Shown piece after piece: positions 46,483 to 56,247 of a DNA stretch of 64,000 nucleotides. The translations under genes were made by a program, and so were the position numbers. Under the pieces are notes generated by a model. That model made no database searches. It saw only the letters and a list, made by a program, of their open reading frames with translations, and had not been told where the DNA came from. Within the stretch, counting starts at the first letter, position 1; each line of letters starts with the position of its first letter. The DNA is from JACMRI01 sp043778625 (lineage in GTDB: Bacteria; Bacteroidota; Bacteroidia; UBA4408): assembly GCA_043778625.1 (NCBI GenBank), contig JAYWFU010000044.1:1-64000 (forward strand), written 5' to 3'.

Positions 46483-47514
46483 ATGAAAATAATAATAATA
46501 GTACTTACACTAACAATAGGTGTAGTGTGTATAGCAAAAGCGCAAGACATACATTTTTCGCAATATCAATATGCCCCAATTACGCTTAACCCAGCATTAG
46601 CTGGGGCTAACCACGATGTGCAAGGCGTACTAAACTATAAAACACAATGGAAAAGTGTAACAGGCCAACCTTACAGTACCATTAACGCATCGTTTGATAT
46701 GAGAGTTATTAAATTTATGAAAGGTTTTTTTGCATCAGGCCTAAGTGTGTATAACGATAAGGCGGGCGATGGTTCACTAACCACCACTACTGCTACATTA
46801 CCCATAGCCTACCATTTAAGGTTAGACAGAAAAAACTCGTTAGGGGCGGCACTATATATTGCGGGCGGACAAAAAACAATTAGTGCGGATAATTTTCAAT
46901 GGGCAAAACAATACGACGGTACTTCATTTAATTCAGCGTTAGCCAATGGCGAAACTATTAATAAACCTAGTTATATGTTTTTAGATGTGGGAGTAGGAGT
47001 GTTATATGCTTACAAAAAAAATTATCGCAATATGTCATCTAACGACAACGTTGCAGTTAATGCAGGAGCGGCTTTATACCACATGAACAAACCTAAAAAT
47101 ACGTTTGTAAATAACACAACTAACGATAGGTTAGCTATGCGTTTATCAATGTTTGCCTCGGCAAGTATTGGTATTCAACAAACTAATATTTCGTTAAGCC
47201 CTGCATTGTATTACAACTGGCAAGGCACACAGCAAGAATTATTAGGCGGTACGTATGTAAAATATGCGCTACAAAGTTCATCGCAAATTACGGGTTTAAT
47301 TCAAGCATCGGGTATTTCGTTAGGAGTGTTTTACAGAGCTAAAGATGCAGTGGTTATTAAATCGATGTTTGAATATTCTAACTACTCAGCAGGTGTTGCG
47401 TATGATGTAAATGTGTCGAGCCTTAGTAAGGTTTCAAAAACACGTGGCGGGTTTGAAGTGTTTGTACGTTATGTATTAGACACTAATAAATTTAGAATTA
47501 AAATGAGTATTTAA
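46483..47514 (+). CDS. PorP/SprF family T9SS membrane protein
   Basis: 343 residues. PorP/SprF proteins are outer-membrane beta-barrel partners of T9SS, and SprF-like members are tied to secretion and surface retention of type B (gliding-motility CTD) cargo such as SprB. A signal peptide ends near AKAQ (residue 20). The family opening DIHFSQYQYAPITLNPALAGAN is present (in two segments), then YKTQWKSVTG, NSLGAALYIAGG and YNWQGTQQELLGG. It starts 28 bp after the adhesin stop, so the two are very probably co-transcribed and co-functional. It is not PorP itself. Confidence 0.93.
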   Translation: MKIIIIVLTLTIGVVCIAKAQDIHFSQYQYAPITLNPALAGANHDVQGVLNYKTQWKSVTGQPYSTINASFDMRVIKFMKGFFASGLSVYNDKAGDGSLTTTTATLPIAYHLRLDRKNSLGAALYIAGGQKTISADNFQWAKQYDGTSFNSALANGETINKPSYMFLDVGVGVLYAYKKNYRNMSSNDNVAVNAGAALYHMNKPKNTFVNNTTNDRLAMRLSMFASASIGIQQTNISLSPALYYNWQGTQQELLGGTYVKYALQSSSQITGLIQASGISLGVFYRAKDAVVIKSMFEYSNYSAGVAYDVNVSSLSKVSKTRGGFEVFVRYVLDTNKFRIKMSI

Positions 47515-47526
47515 CAAGTACGATAA

Positions 47527-48660
47527 ATGCCCACTAAAAATGTGTTAGTATTTATTGATTGGTTTGCACCGGCAGTAAAAGCGGGCGGCCCAGTACGATC
47601 AATAATAAATATTACACAATTGTTAAGTACTAAAATAGAGTTTTACATTGTGTGTGGCGATAGGGATTTGGGCGATGCTGAGGCTTACCCTAACATTGTA
47701 CTAAATGCTTGGATAAGTACGCCTAATGCGCAAGTTATGTATTTGAGTAAAGCGCAACGTACGGCACAAAACTACCAACGCTTACTACGCCAAATAGCAC
47801 CCGATAGTGTGTATATAAACGGGTTATTTTCGTTTCAGTTTTCGATACTGCCATTGTGGGTAGCGCAACAACTACAGTGCAAAAAAATAATTATTGCGCC
47901 TCGTGGAATGCTTGGTAATGGGGCATTAGAATTAAAAGCATTAAAAAAGAAGTTATTTTTAGTAGCATTTAATACGTTGGGTAAATACACTAATGTGCAC
48001 TGGCACGCCACAGCTAACCAAGAAAAATTAGAAATACAAAAACGTATCGTTAGCCCAAAACACATTACCGTAATAGCTAACATAACTACTGCACCTACTG
48101 TGGTAAACGTAGTACACAAACACAGCAACGAATTACGATTATTGTTTATTTCGCGTATATCAATTAAAAAAAATTTAGCGCAAGCTATTGCTATTGTACA
48201 ACAATTAATTAAACAGCACATAGCCGTAACACTTGATATATATGGCCCTATAGAAGATGTAGCGCACTGGCAAGAGTTGCAAAAAAGTATAACAGCAGCA
48301 ACACACATTACTTATAAAGGAATTTTGCAACCGCATCAATTTAATAGTACGTTTAATACCTATCATGCGTTGTTGTTTCCAACCATGCACGAAAACTATG
48401 GGCATGTAATAGCAGAGGCACTTTCGTATGGGTTACCAGTAGTACTATCCGACCAAACTCCGTGGCGTAATTTAGCCGAAAAAAAAGCAGGATTTGATAT
48501 TGCGTTAAATAACAATAACGAGTTTTTAAATTGTATTACACAATTATACGCAATGAACAATATTGAATTTAACCAATGGCAACAAGGTGCACAACAGTTA
48601 TATGCAACTGCTATTAATAACGAAAAACTAAAAAAAGAGTACCTGCAATTATTTAATTAA
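47527..48660 (+). CDS. Family 4 glycosyltransferase
   Basis: 377 residues, GT-B fold. Donor sugar and acceptor are unknown. The N-terminal half has FAPAVKAGGPVRSI (13-26), typical of wall or capsule GT4 enzymes, and IIIAPRGMLGNGAL near 117. The C-terminal half has LLFISRISIKKNL and the nucleotide-sugar site MHENYGHVIAEALSYGLPVVLSD with the EX7E-like pattern. Starts 12 bp after the PorP/SprF gene. The grouping could reflect a glycosylated surface product, but this is inference. Confidence 0.88.
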   Translation: MPTKNVLVFIDWFAPAVKAGGPVRSIINITQLLSTKIEFYIVCGDRDLGDAEAYPNIVLNAWISTPNAQVMYLSKAQRTAQNYQRLLRQIAPDSVYINGLFSFQFSILPLWVAQQLQCKKIIIAPRGMLGNGALELKALKKKLFLVAFNTLGKYTNVHWHATANQEKLEIQKRIVSPKHITVIANITTAPTVVNVVHKHSNELRLLFISRISIKKNLAQAIAIVQQLIKQHIAVTLDIYGPIEDVAHWQELQKSITAATHITYKGILQPHQFNSTFNTYHALLFPTMHENYGHVIAEALSYGLPVVLSDQTPWRNLAEKKAGFDIALNNNNEFLNCITQLYAMNNIEFNQWQQGAQQLYATAINNEKLKKEYLQLFN

Positions 48661-48677
48661 AATTTCAATTACTATAC

Positions 48678-49628
48678 ATGTATAACAACTCTGTTTTATT
48701 TTTAGATTCGTGCCACCCGCATTTAGCACAAAGCCTTGAGGGTAAGGGTATTACGTGCCACCATAATTACACTGCTACCAAAGATGAAATAATTAAACTA
48801 TTACCTCATTATACCGCTATTGTAGTTAGAAGTAGATTTAAGTTAGATGCTGAATTTTTAGCCCAGTGCACTACCATAAAATGTATTGCTCGTGTAGGTG
48901 CAGGTATGGAAAACATTGATGTAGCAGTTGCCACACAATTAGGTATACAATGCTTACATGCCCCCGAAGGTAACCGTACTGCAGTAGCCGAGCAGTGCAT
49001 AGGTATGTTATTAGCCTTATTTAACAACATAAATAAAGCTGACTCCCAAGTACGCAACGGAATATGGATACGCGAAGGAAATAGGGGGGTAGAATTAGAA
49101 GGTAAAACTGTGGGTATTATAGGTATGGGTAATGTAGGTACAGCCTTAGCTCAACGTTTACAAGGGTTTAACTGCGAAGTGCTAGTACATGATAAATACA
49201 AAACTAACATAGGCACTAGCTACTGTACAGAAGTAAGTTTGCAAGTCTTGCAAGCTAAGGCTGATGTAATAAGTATTCACTTGCCGTACAATACCGAAAC
49301 GCATTATTACATTAATGAACCGTTTATTAATGCCTGCGCCAACAACGTTTATATAATTAACACTGCACGTGGCAAATGTCTCAATACTGCTGATTTAGTA
49401 CAAGCTATGCAAGCAGGTAAAGTGTTAGGTGCATGCCTCGATGTGTTAGAATACGAAACTACATCGTTTGAAACGCTTGACAATACTACATTACCCACTG
49501 CTTGGCAATATTTAATACAAAGTAATAATACCATACTTACCCCACACATTGCAGGCTGGACACACGAGAGCAATTATAAAATGGCTAATGTACTTGCTAC
49601 TAAAATTTGTAGTGTATTAGGGGTGTAA
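48678..49628 (+). CDS. D-2-hydroxyacid dehydrogenase
   Basis: 316 residues. NAD-dependent oxidoreductase of the 3-phosphoglycerate dehydrogenase family. The Rossmann motif is VGIIGMGNVGTALAQ (near 149-163), the active-site Arg lies in INTARGK and the His in TPHIAGWT; the N-terminal catalytic strand has ARVGAGMENIDV. A regulatory ACT domain is absent, so it is not a canonical SerA. A role in serine or 2-keto acid metabolism is possible. Begins 17 bp after the glycosyltransferase and ends 2 bp from the convergent thioesterase gene. Confidence 0.87.
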   Translation: MYNNSVLFLDSCHPHLAQSLEGKGITCHHNYTATKDEIIKLLPHYTAIVVRSRFKLDAEFLAQCTTIKCIARVGAGMENIDVAVATQLGIQCLHAPEGNRTAVAEQCIGMLLALFNNINKADSQVRNGIWIREGNRGVELEGKTVGIIGMGNVGTALAQRLQGFNCEVLVHDKYKTNIGTSYCTEVSLQVLQAKADVISIHLPYNTETHYYINEPFINACANNVYIINTARGKCLNTADLVQAMQAGKVLGACLDVLEYETTSFETLDNTTLPTAWQYLIQSNNTILTPHIAGWTHESNYKMANVLATKICSVLGV

Positions 49629-49630
49629 CC

Positions 49631-50140
49631 TTACATAAACAAGGCTTTAAGCTCGGTAGCATCTTTAGGGTTGAGTTTGCCCGCAAGTATTAATGCTAGC
49701 TGACGACGACGTAACGCACCTGCGTAACGGTCTTTTTCTAAATCGGTTTCGGGTATTAATTCGGGTACAGGTAGTGGAGAACCGTTTTGATCAACGGCTA
49801 CAAAAGTATATATAGCTTCATTTACTTTGGTACGCTCGCCAGTTACATAATCCTCTACCCACACATCAATAAACACCTCCATGCTGGTGCCAAATGCACG
49901 GGATACCTTAGCTTCAATGGTTACAATGCTTCCGTGCTTAATAGAATTTTTAAACGCAACATTATTAACGCTAGCAGTTACTACCACTCGTTTACAGTGG
50001 CGGTGTGCAGCTATGCCTGAGGTTACATCCATCCATTGTAGTAGGCGTCCGCCAAACAAATTACCAAGCGTGTTGGTATCGTTAGGCATTACAATTTCAG
50101 TGGCTATGGTTAGCGATTGATTAGCGGTTTGAGGGGTCAT
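49631..50140 (-). CDS. Acyl-CoA thioesterase
   Basis: 169 residues, hotdog-fold acyl-CoA thioesterase of the YciA/ACOT type. It hydrolyses acyl-CoA to free acid and CoA. Conserved blocks are MPNDTNTLGNLFGGRLLQWMD (18-38, in parts), where the Asn/Asp and the Gly-Gly-Arg loop form the active site, RVVVTASVNNVAFKN and GSIVTIEAKVSRAFGTSMEVFI. Substrate length is unknown. Upstream, just before the start codon, is a perfect 15-bp tandem duplication (50146-50175). Confidence 0.9.
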   Translation of the reverse strand: MTPQTANQSLTIATEIVMPNDTNTLGNLFGGRLLQWMDVTSGIAAHRHCKRVVVTASVNNVAFKNSIKHGSIVTIEAKVSRAFGTSMEVFIDVWVEDYVTGERTKVNEAIYTFVAVDQNGSPLPVPELIPETDLEKDRYAGALRRRQLALILAGKLNPKDATELKALFM

Positions 50141-50145
50141 ACAAT

Positions 50146-50175
50146 AATTTATTTAACGTAAATTTATTTAACGTA
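50146..50175. repeat. Two perfect 15-bp tandem copies upstream of the thioesterase gene
   Basis: The unit AATTTATTTAACGTA occurs at 50146-50160 and again at 50161-50175, followed by a partial third copy (AATTTA). It lies 5 bp upstream of the minus-strand thioesterase start codon, so it would change the leader length. No binding protein can be named. Confidence 0.85.
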
Positions 50176-50341
50176 AATTTATGTATGTAAAAATAATAAA
50201 AATAGTGTGATAAAGAGTATAAACGAATGCTAGCTACACTGTAAAATATACAAGAGTAGTATCGTATTTAAATTAAATTTGTTTGCTACCATTATCTTTT
50301 GCTAAAACGCTTACTTGTCGTTACAGTACTAACTTGAAGTA

Positions 50342-52186
50342 TTAATTCCAATAAATTTTAACCATACCATTAGTACCTGTTGTTACTGCATTGCCTCCTG
50401 TAGCGCAGCCTGCACATAAATCAACATCGGCAGCATTACCAGGTGTTTGCAATGCGCCTATTGTTACTGTACCCAAACTACCACCACCACCACCACCTGC
50501 AGCACCGTAATCACTAGCTATTATATTTACGCTACCTGCAGCACCTCCATTGGTGTTTCCACCTCCGCCGCCTCCACCATCGCCAGCACCTCTATTAACA
50601 CCAATTTGCCCTACTCCTGTTCCATTGCCTGATGCAGCTCCACCTATGGTACCTGTACCTCCAATAGCGCCCGCTTGCCCACCTGCTCCTGCATTTCCGC
50701 CTGCCCCATTAGGGGCTCCTGCGTTTCCGCCACCACCAGCGCCACCACCACCACCTGCTACCGCTAAGGTAGTACTAGTGGTAGAATTTATTACGGCAGA
50801 TGAACCTGCACCACCACCACCTGAGCCAGAAAATCCTGAAGTTCCTGCCGTTCCTCCATTTCCTCCGTTGGCATATCCAAAGCCTCCTACTCCGCTACCT
50901 GTACCTGCCACATTAGTGGCTCCAAAGGTACCCGCACCACCAACATATACTTGCAGTACATCACCTGGTGTAACTGCAACTGTAACTGTAGAATAGGCGC
51001 CACCACCACCCTTACCACCTGTATTACCACCATCATTACCGCCACCTCCACCACCTGCGCCCCATACTTTGATAGTAGCAGAGGTCATACAACTAGGAAC
51101 AGTAACATTTTGAACTGCACCTGTATAATTAAACGTTTGTGAACTCACAATGGAGGCGTTGTAGGTACTACTCGACATTCTTGACCATATTGTCCCGTTC
51201 CAATACTCAAGTATATTACAATCTACATTATACACCATAAGTCCTGCTGCAGGTGAGGGAATAGCTATCATTTGAGCGGTAGTCATACGAGGAGGTAAAA
51301 AACCTTGATTAGTAGCCGTTACGTCTAACTTTGCTGAAGCATTAGGGCTAGTTGTACCTATACCCACATTGGCGGCGTTTACTCCCGTACCGCCTAATAC
51401 AATGGCATTACTTGCGCCTACCTTAGCGTTAAAACCTATAGCAGTAGCGTTAGTAAAATTATTAACTGTAGCATCAGCACCGCTACCTACATAGGTGTTA
51501 CTAGTTCCTAAAGTGTTTGTAAAACCTGCTCTATAACCTACTGCGGTATTATCAGCAGTAGTAGTGTTTTGTAAAGTTTGTGCGCCAAACGCAGTGTTTC
51601 TACTTGCATTAGCATTGGTTAAGCTCAGGTATCCACCAGCGGTATTGCTACCTCCGCCAATATTAGTTTTTAAGCTACCTGCACCTATTGCGGTATTATT
51701 AACACCTGTTGTGGCCAATAAGGCATCGACTCCTAAACCAGTGTTAAGCGTGTTTATTATACCAGCTTGTGTAGCATTACGTTTAAATACTATATCAGTA
51801 GCATCGGTTGTACCAATAAAATTAGTACCTGCCGATGTACCTGCATTGCCTAACAATGACCAATCATTACCTCCTGTGCCTCCACTTAAACTTACCCATT
51901 TGGCACCATCCCAGTAGTAGTAACCAGGTAATACGTTATTGGGGCTAGCGCCTGCCGTAGCAGTATTGTATACTAATAATGAAGTTAAAGGTGCTGTAAT
52001 AGGGCCTGCAGCATTAGTAGCGGTTAGTGCCACACGAGGCACTAACATACCTCTATTGGTACTTACTACATCAAGCATAGCACTAGCGTCGGGTACTGCG
52101 CCTGTGCCGTTAATACCTACATTTTGAGCGTAAGTTAATATAGTAATTAATAATAATGCGGTTGATAATAATAATTTAGTTTTCAT
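50342..52186 (-). CDS. Secreted Gly-rich fibre-like protein
   Basis: 614 residues. A signal peptide (LLSTALLLITILTYAQ) precedes an N-terminal module of the tail-fibre type (residues about 22-105; ASAMLDVVSTNRGMLVPR, YYYWDGAKWVSL). Residues about 150-265 have short repeats of the NTAxGxxA kind, like the head beta-roll of trimeric autotransporters (NTAIGAGSL, NTAFGAQTL, NTAVGYRAG). The first module repeats near 270-350 (VGIGTTSPNASAKLDV, GFLPPRMTTAQM). From about 375 the C-terminal third is a Gly-rich domain with many Gly runs. No T9SS domain is visible. A structural fibre is the most plausible guess. Confidence 0.82.
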   Translation of the reverse strand: MKTKLLLSTALLLITILTYAQNVGINGTGAVPDASAMLDVVSTNRGMLVPRVALTATNAAGPITAPLTSLLVYNTATAGASPNNVLPGYYYWDGAKWVSLSGGTGGNDWSLLGNAGTSAGTNFIGTTDATDIVFKRNATQAGIINTLNTGLGVDALLATTGVNNTAIGAGSLKTNIGGGSNTAGGYLSLTNANASRNTAFGAQTLQNTTTADNTAVGYRAGFTNTLGTSNTYVGSGADATVNNFTNATAIGFNAKVGASNAIVLGGTGVNAANVGIGTTSPNASAKLDVTATNQGFLPPRMTTAQMIAIPSPAAGLMVYNVDCNILEYWNGTIWSRMSSSTYNASIVSSQTFNYTGAVQNVTVPSCMTSATIKVWGAGGGGGGNDGGNTGGKGGGGAYSTVTVAVTPGDVLQVYVGGAGTFGATNVAGTGSGVGGFGYANGGNGGTAGTSGFSGSGGGGAGSSAVINSTTSTTLAVAGGGGGAGGGGNAGAPNGAGGNAGAGGQAGAIGGTGTIGGAASGNGTGVGQIGVNRGAGDGGGGGGGNTNGGAAGSVNIIASDYGAAGGGGGGSLGTVTIGALQTPGNAADVDLCAGCATGGNAVTTGTNGMVKIYWN

Positions 52187-52217
52187 AGTTATTTTAAATT
52201 GATAATGAGTAATTGAG

Positions 52218-53501
52218 CTATTGTATGATTATTTTTTTGGTATATGTACCCGTAGCGTTAGTTAGTGTAATAAAATAAATGCCTTTAGCTAAATAAACTG
52301 TTGATAGTGTAATTTGATTATAGCCTTGACTAAATGTATGGGGTACATTATACAATGTTTGCCCTAACACATCAGTAAATACTACGTTTTTAGTTTCTTC
52401 TTGAGCCGTATTAACTGCAAGTACTATGGTTCCATCATTATTAACGTTCGCTTTGTTAAATTCAAACGCTGAAAAATTAGCCACGCAATTTGCACTAAAT
52501 ACATCACTGTATTCGTAGTTACCATCGTAATCAGTTTGTTTTAAACGATAATACGTTTGGCTAGCTAAAGTGTTAATATCAGTGTAAGTATATTCTTTAT
52601 CTATACTACTATTACCAGCTCCTGCAATAGTAGCAATAGGTTCAAACAAAATACCGTTAGTGCTTTTTTCTATGGTAAAATAATTATTGTTGGTTTCGGT
52701 AGCGGTTATCCAATGTAGTTGTATAGTTGCATTAGCGCAGGTAGCACTTATTGTTTTTAGTTTAATTGGTAATGGGTTAGTACGATCAGTAAGCGTCCAG
52801 GCGGTATAAAAATCGAGTAATGCAACGGTAGCTGTTACAGTATTGGTAACTGTATTAACTGTCCCCGACAAATAATCGCCCCAAATATTGCTTGTAGTAT
52901 TAAAACGTTGTGCTTGTAAGTTAGTTTCAGTTATTGTATTACCTGTGTTTGTTGCCCATTCATCGTCGAGATAAGTAAACGTTAAGTTTATTGAAGGCTT
53001 TGCAGAGTAGCCACTAGCATTTACGAGCCAAAATCTATCTATGGCATAGTCTGACCCGTTGGTACCTGGTGCAGTACTTTGGCTCATGTGTGTAACCATG
53101 CTAGGTTTGTAGGTATTATTGTCCCAGCCTGTGGCTGTGGTAGTTGCTGCCACGTTAGAAAAATCAATTACACCACCTGCACCAATCCCTCCTACAATAA
53201 CTGCTAAACCAACATCTACCTTATTAGTTAAGGTTGCACCACGCAAAAACGGAACGTTAATAGCGGTAGTATTTGTCCCTAATGGGTAACGTAATTTGTG
53301 AAATTCTTTTTCGGCAATAATACCACCACTTGCACTTACTGTAATAGGTGTAGCAGGTATTGCGGTACCCCCTAATACCGTAAATAAGGGTGAACCACTT
53401 GTACCCCCGTTCATTACCAAATACCCTCCGTTGTTAAACACTAGCTGAGCTTGAGTGTGTATGGCAAAAAAACTGAATAGAACGGCTAATTTTGCCTTCA
53501 T
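52218..53501 (-). CDS. T9SS-sorted secreted protein with Fn3-like domain
   Basis: 427 residues. Signal peptide (LAVLFSFFAIHTQAQ), then an N-terminal region of beta sandwich-like sequence (NNGGYLVMNGG, EKEFHKLRYPLGTNTT) without a recognised enzyme motif, then an Fn3-like module (about 250-340: IQLHWITATETNNNYFTIEKSTNG, here in parts) that links to a C-terminal type A sorting domain (about 350-427; TFSQGYNQITLSTV, GIYFITLTNATG). Predicted exported via Sec and T9SS. 31 bp upstream of the Gly-rich fibre gene, with which it may share a transcript. Confidence 0.85.
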   Translation of the reverse strand: MKAKLAVLFSFFAIHTQAQLVFNNGGYLVMNGGTSGSPLFTVLGGTAIPATPITVSASGGIIAEKEFHKLRYPLGTNTTAINVPFLRGATLTNKVDVGLAVIVGGIGAGGVIDFSNVAATTTATGWDNNTYKPSMVTHMSQSTAPGTNGSDYAIDRFWLVNASGYSAKPSINLTFTYLDDEWATNTGNTITETNLQAQRFNTTSNIWGDYLSGTVNTVTNTVTATVALLDFYTAWTLTDRTNPLPIKLKTISATCANATIQLHWITATETNNNYFTIEKSTNGILFEPIATIAGAGNSSIDKEYTYTDINTLASQTYYRLKQTDYDGNYEYSDVFSANCVANFSAFEFNKANVNNDGTIVLAVNTAQEETKNVVFTDVLGQTLYNVPHTFSQGYNQITLSTVYLAKGIYFITLTNATGTYTKKIIIQ

Positions 53502-53669
53502 GATTTAATATGTAATTTGCATTTAAAAAATATGTTAAGAAACCTTGTGTCTTTTAATACAAACTAAAACACTGTACAATAGTAGTTTAACCTTACTTTT
53601 AAGTAAGTATTCTATTAATTTTATACACAAGTATAATAAATTAGTTTAAAAAAAACAAGAATTTAGTTT

Positions 53670-56081
53670 TTATTTTTTGAGTGCTCGCATACGCTGTACC
53701 ATAGCTATTGCCGAACCTATTACCATAATTAATGCGCCTATCCACAATACGTTAATACCTGGGAATACAATGGCTTTCATTACAATAAATTCTTTTTGCA
53801 AATTATTATTTTCGGCCAGTACTATGTCTATTGAGCCATCGGCGGTATTCAATTCTTTAAACGTTAGGCGCAGACCAAGGTCTTTAACTTCAGCTTCAAT
53901 GGGTACTAAATAATTATCGCGTATTACATATAATGGTTCTATGGTGCGGGTTTGCTTGTTTATGTCTAATACTTTAAAGCGTGCTGCCAATGCTATATCC
54001 GTAGGTTGTAGCTGTAGCTTGGCTTTATCAACGTCTTTAATTAATCCTTCTAATATTAGCATGGCGTTAGCCGCAAAAATAGTGTCGCCAGTGTGTATGC
54101 CTTTTTTTAATGTTTCTCTAAAATCGTTGTCGTGTTGTTCGCCTAGGTCTTTGCTGAGGTCGGCGTAGGTAATGTGGGTGTACACATCTTTACCCAAAAA
54201 ATGGCGTGTATCAGGCTCAGCAATATTACCCATGCGTGCATTGGTTTGTATTATTGGGCTTAGTGTAAACTCCTTGCGAAACGTACCGTTGGGGTTGCGT
54301 TGCAGGTAATCCATGTCGTAATAAATATTTACGCCCTCCTTGCGTTTGGTGTGGTACACCACGTAATAGTTACCTAATAGCGTGGTGTCGCCTTTGTTAA
54401 GGAGTACGTTTTCGTTGTTTTTCATACCCTTATCTAAGCGCTCAATATCCGTTTGCCCTACGTTGCGGCTTATTATCGTTTGTTTGTATTGCGATATTAG
54501 CGTACCTAATAATATCAACCCAAAACCAATGTGTGCAATGGACGAACCCGCTTTGTTTATTTTACCTTTTAATATTCGTAACCAATAATCAGCGTTGGCA
54601 CATACTGTAAACACTGACGTTAGGCACAAGGCCACCATTGCCACTGCTGATATTTGCATTGTGTAACAAATAATCAGTGTTATTACTACTGATGCTGCAA
54701 ACGAGTACAGCAGCGATTGTGCTACTTGTTTAACATCGGCTTTTTTCCAACGAATAAATTGTGTAACTGCCATAAGTAGTGCTATCATTACTGCAAAGGG
54801 CGTTTGCCACGAATTGTAATAATTAATAACATCAGTTGGAGGTGCGTAATTAGTACTAAAAATTTTATTAATAACGGGTAATGAGGTAGTAAACAATATT
54901 TGAAAGCTGGCAATAATTAAAATAAGTGTACCAATAAACATCCAAAACTCACGGCTCCACAGCTCATCATCTTGCTGTTGCGACGGTAGTTCTTTAAAAC
55001 GAATAGCCAATAAATAGATACTTGCGGCAAAATAAAACACTAAAAACACGAGCAGTAATCCGCTCATACCCATGTCAGTAAAGGCGTGTACGCTGGAGTT
55101 ACCAAGTATTCCGCTCTTGGTTAAAAATGTAGAATATACAATTAATAAAAATGATAGTATGGTTAGTAGCAACGCACTAAACACTGAGTTATTGTTATGC
55201 TTGTAAATAAGTATAACGTGCATAGCCGCTACCATTATTATCCATGGCACTAACGATGCGTTCTCCACAGGGTCCCATGCCCAAAAGCCTCCAAAACTCA
55301 AGCTTTCGTAAGCCCATGCCCCGCCCATTAATATACCTGTGCCTAATATACCTACACTAAATATCGTCCAAGGTAATACTGGTTTTATCCACTCGGCATA
55401 CTTACGTTGCCACAATGCGGCTATGGCGTAGCTAAACGGAATAAGCGTGCTTGCAAACCCTAAAAACAAGGTAGGCGGGTGAATAGTCATCCAATAGTTT
55501 TGGAGTAATGGGTTAAGTCCTCGTCCGTCAATGTTTTGTAGGTAGGTACTTATTTTTACAAACGGCATCTGTGCCATGTCGGGGTGTTGGCGCAGGAGTG
55601 TAAACGGGTTGCTCCCCATACGATAATCAAAAATAATGACACCTAATAGCATACAACTTAAAAACGCTTGCACGCTGGTAAGGCTTGTCATTACAGAGGT
55701 TTCCCACTCAGTACCTTTACGTAAAATGATTACGCCCAATACTGCTTGCCAAAACAACCAAAGCCAAGTGCTACCCTCTTGCCCTTCCCAAAAGCACGAA
55801 AATATGTAATACATAGGCAAGGCCTTGCTACTATGTTGAAACGCATAATAATACTCAAACATATTATTAAACAAAATGTAAAATAATGTAGCGCCAATAC
55901 CCACCACGCTTAGCACGTGCGCTAGGTATGATGTGCGGGCTATAGACTTCCAATTAAGATTAAGTGGTTGCGTGGTTGCAAACCAATAACTTACACACGA
56001 TAGTAGTGCTGCAACAAACGATAGTACTATAAAAAAATTGCCTATTTGCCCTGGTAATAAATGTTCGCCTACGAATTCCAT
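53670..56081 (-). CDS. Cytochrome c assembly protein (CcmF/CcsA-type heme lyase)
   Basis: 803 residues, polytopic membrane protein. It handles heme in the periplasm and attaches it to CxxCH motifs of c-type cytochromes. The signature tryptophan-rich segment is GGFWAWDPVENASLVPW (near 257-273), preceded by GTGILMGGAWAYES. Size and the periplasmic part near 560-770 suit the Bacteroidota fused CcmF-like form. It lies upstream of a seven-heme cytochrome gene on the same strand (166 bp away). Partners (CcmC, CcmH) are outside the window. Confidence 0.9.
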   Translation of the reverse strand: MEFVGEHLLPGQIGNFFIVLSFVAALLSCVSYWFATTQPLNLNWKSIARTSYLAHVLSVVGIGATLFYILFNNMFEYYYAFQHSSKALPMYYIFSCFWEGQEGSTWLWLFWQAVLGVIILRKGTEWETSVMTSLTSVQAFLSCMLLGVIIFDYRMGSNPFTLLRQHPDMAQMPFVKISTYLQNIDGRGLNPLLQNYWMTIHPPTLFLGFASTLIPFSYAIAALWQRKYAEWIKPVLPWTIFSVGILGTGILMGGAWAYESLSFGGFWAWDPVENASLVPWIIMVAAMHVILIYKHNNNSVFSALLLTILSFLLIVYSTFLTKSGILGNSSVHAFTDMGMSGLLLVFLVFYFAASIYLLAIRFKELPSQQQDDELWSREFWMFIGTLILIIASFQILFTTSLPVINKIFSTNYAPPTDVINYYNSWQTPFAVMIALLMAVTQFIRWKKADVKQVAQSLLYSFAASVVITLIICYTMQISAVAMVALCLTSVFTVCANADYWLRILKGKINKAGSSIAHIGFGLILLGTLISQYKQTIISRNVGQTDIERLDKGMKNNENVLLNKGDTTLLGNYYVVYHTKRKEGVNIYYDMDYLQRNPNGTFRKEFTLSPIIQTNARMGNIAEPDTRHFLGKDVYTHITYADLSKDLGEQHDNDFRETLKKGIHTGDTIFAANAMLILEGLIKDVDKAKLQLQPTDIALAARFKVLDINKQTRTIEPLYVIRDNYLVPIEAEVKDLGLRLTFKELNTADGSIDIVLAENNNLQKEFIVMKAIVFPGINVLWIGALIMVIGSAIAMVQRMRALKK

Positions 56082-56247
56082 GATGCTATAAATATGTTAG
56101 TACTAATCAATAGTAATTATTGTACAAAAATAATAAATAATGTGTACACCTTGAGTGCTTAATACATTAATTACGATACTGCTACACGCTTAGGTTACCA
56201 GTGTGTATGCCCAAGCAATAGTTGCTAATTGCAACACTACTAGCTTA

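Noticed and set aside
50550..50996. A 148-codon plus-strand frame rich in proline
   Set aside because: It is the antisense of the Gly-rich repeat of the fibre-like gene. Poly-Pro results from complementing Gly codons; there is no ribosome site or sequence match to a known protein.
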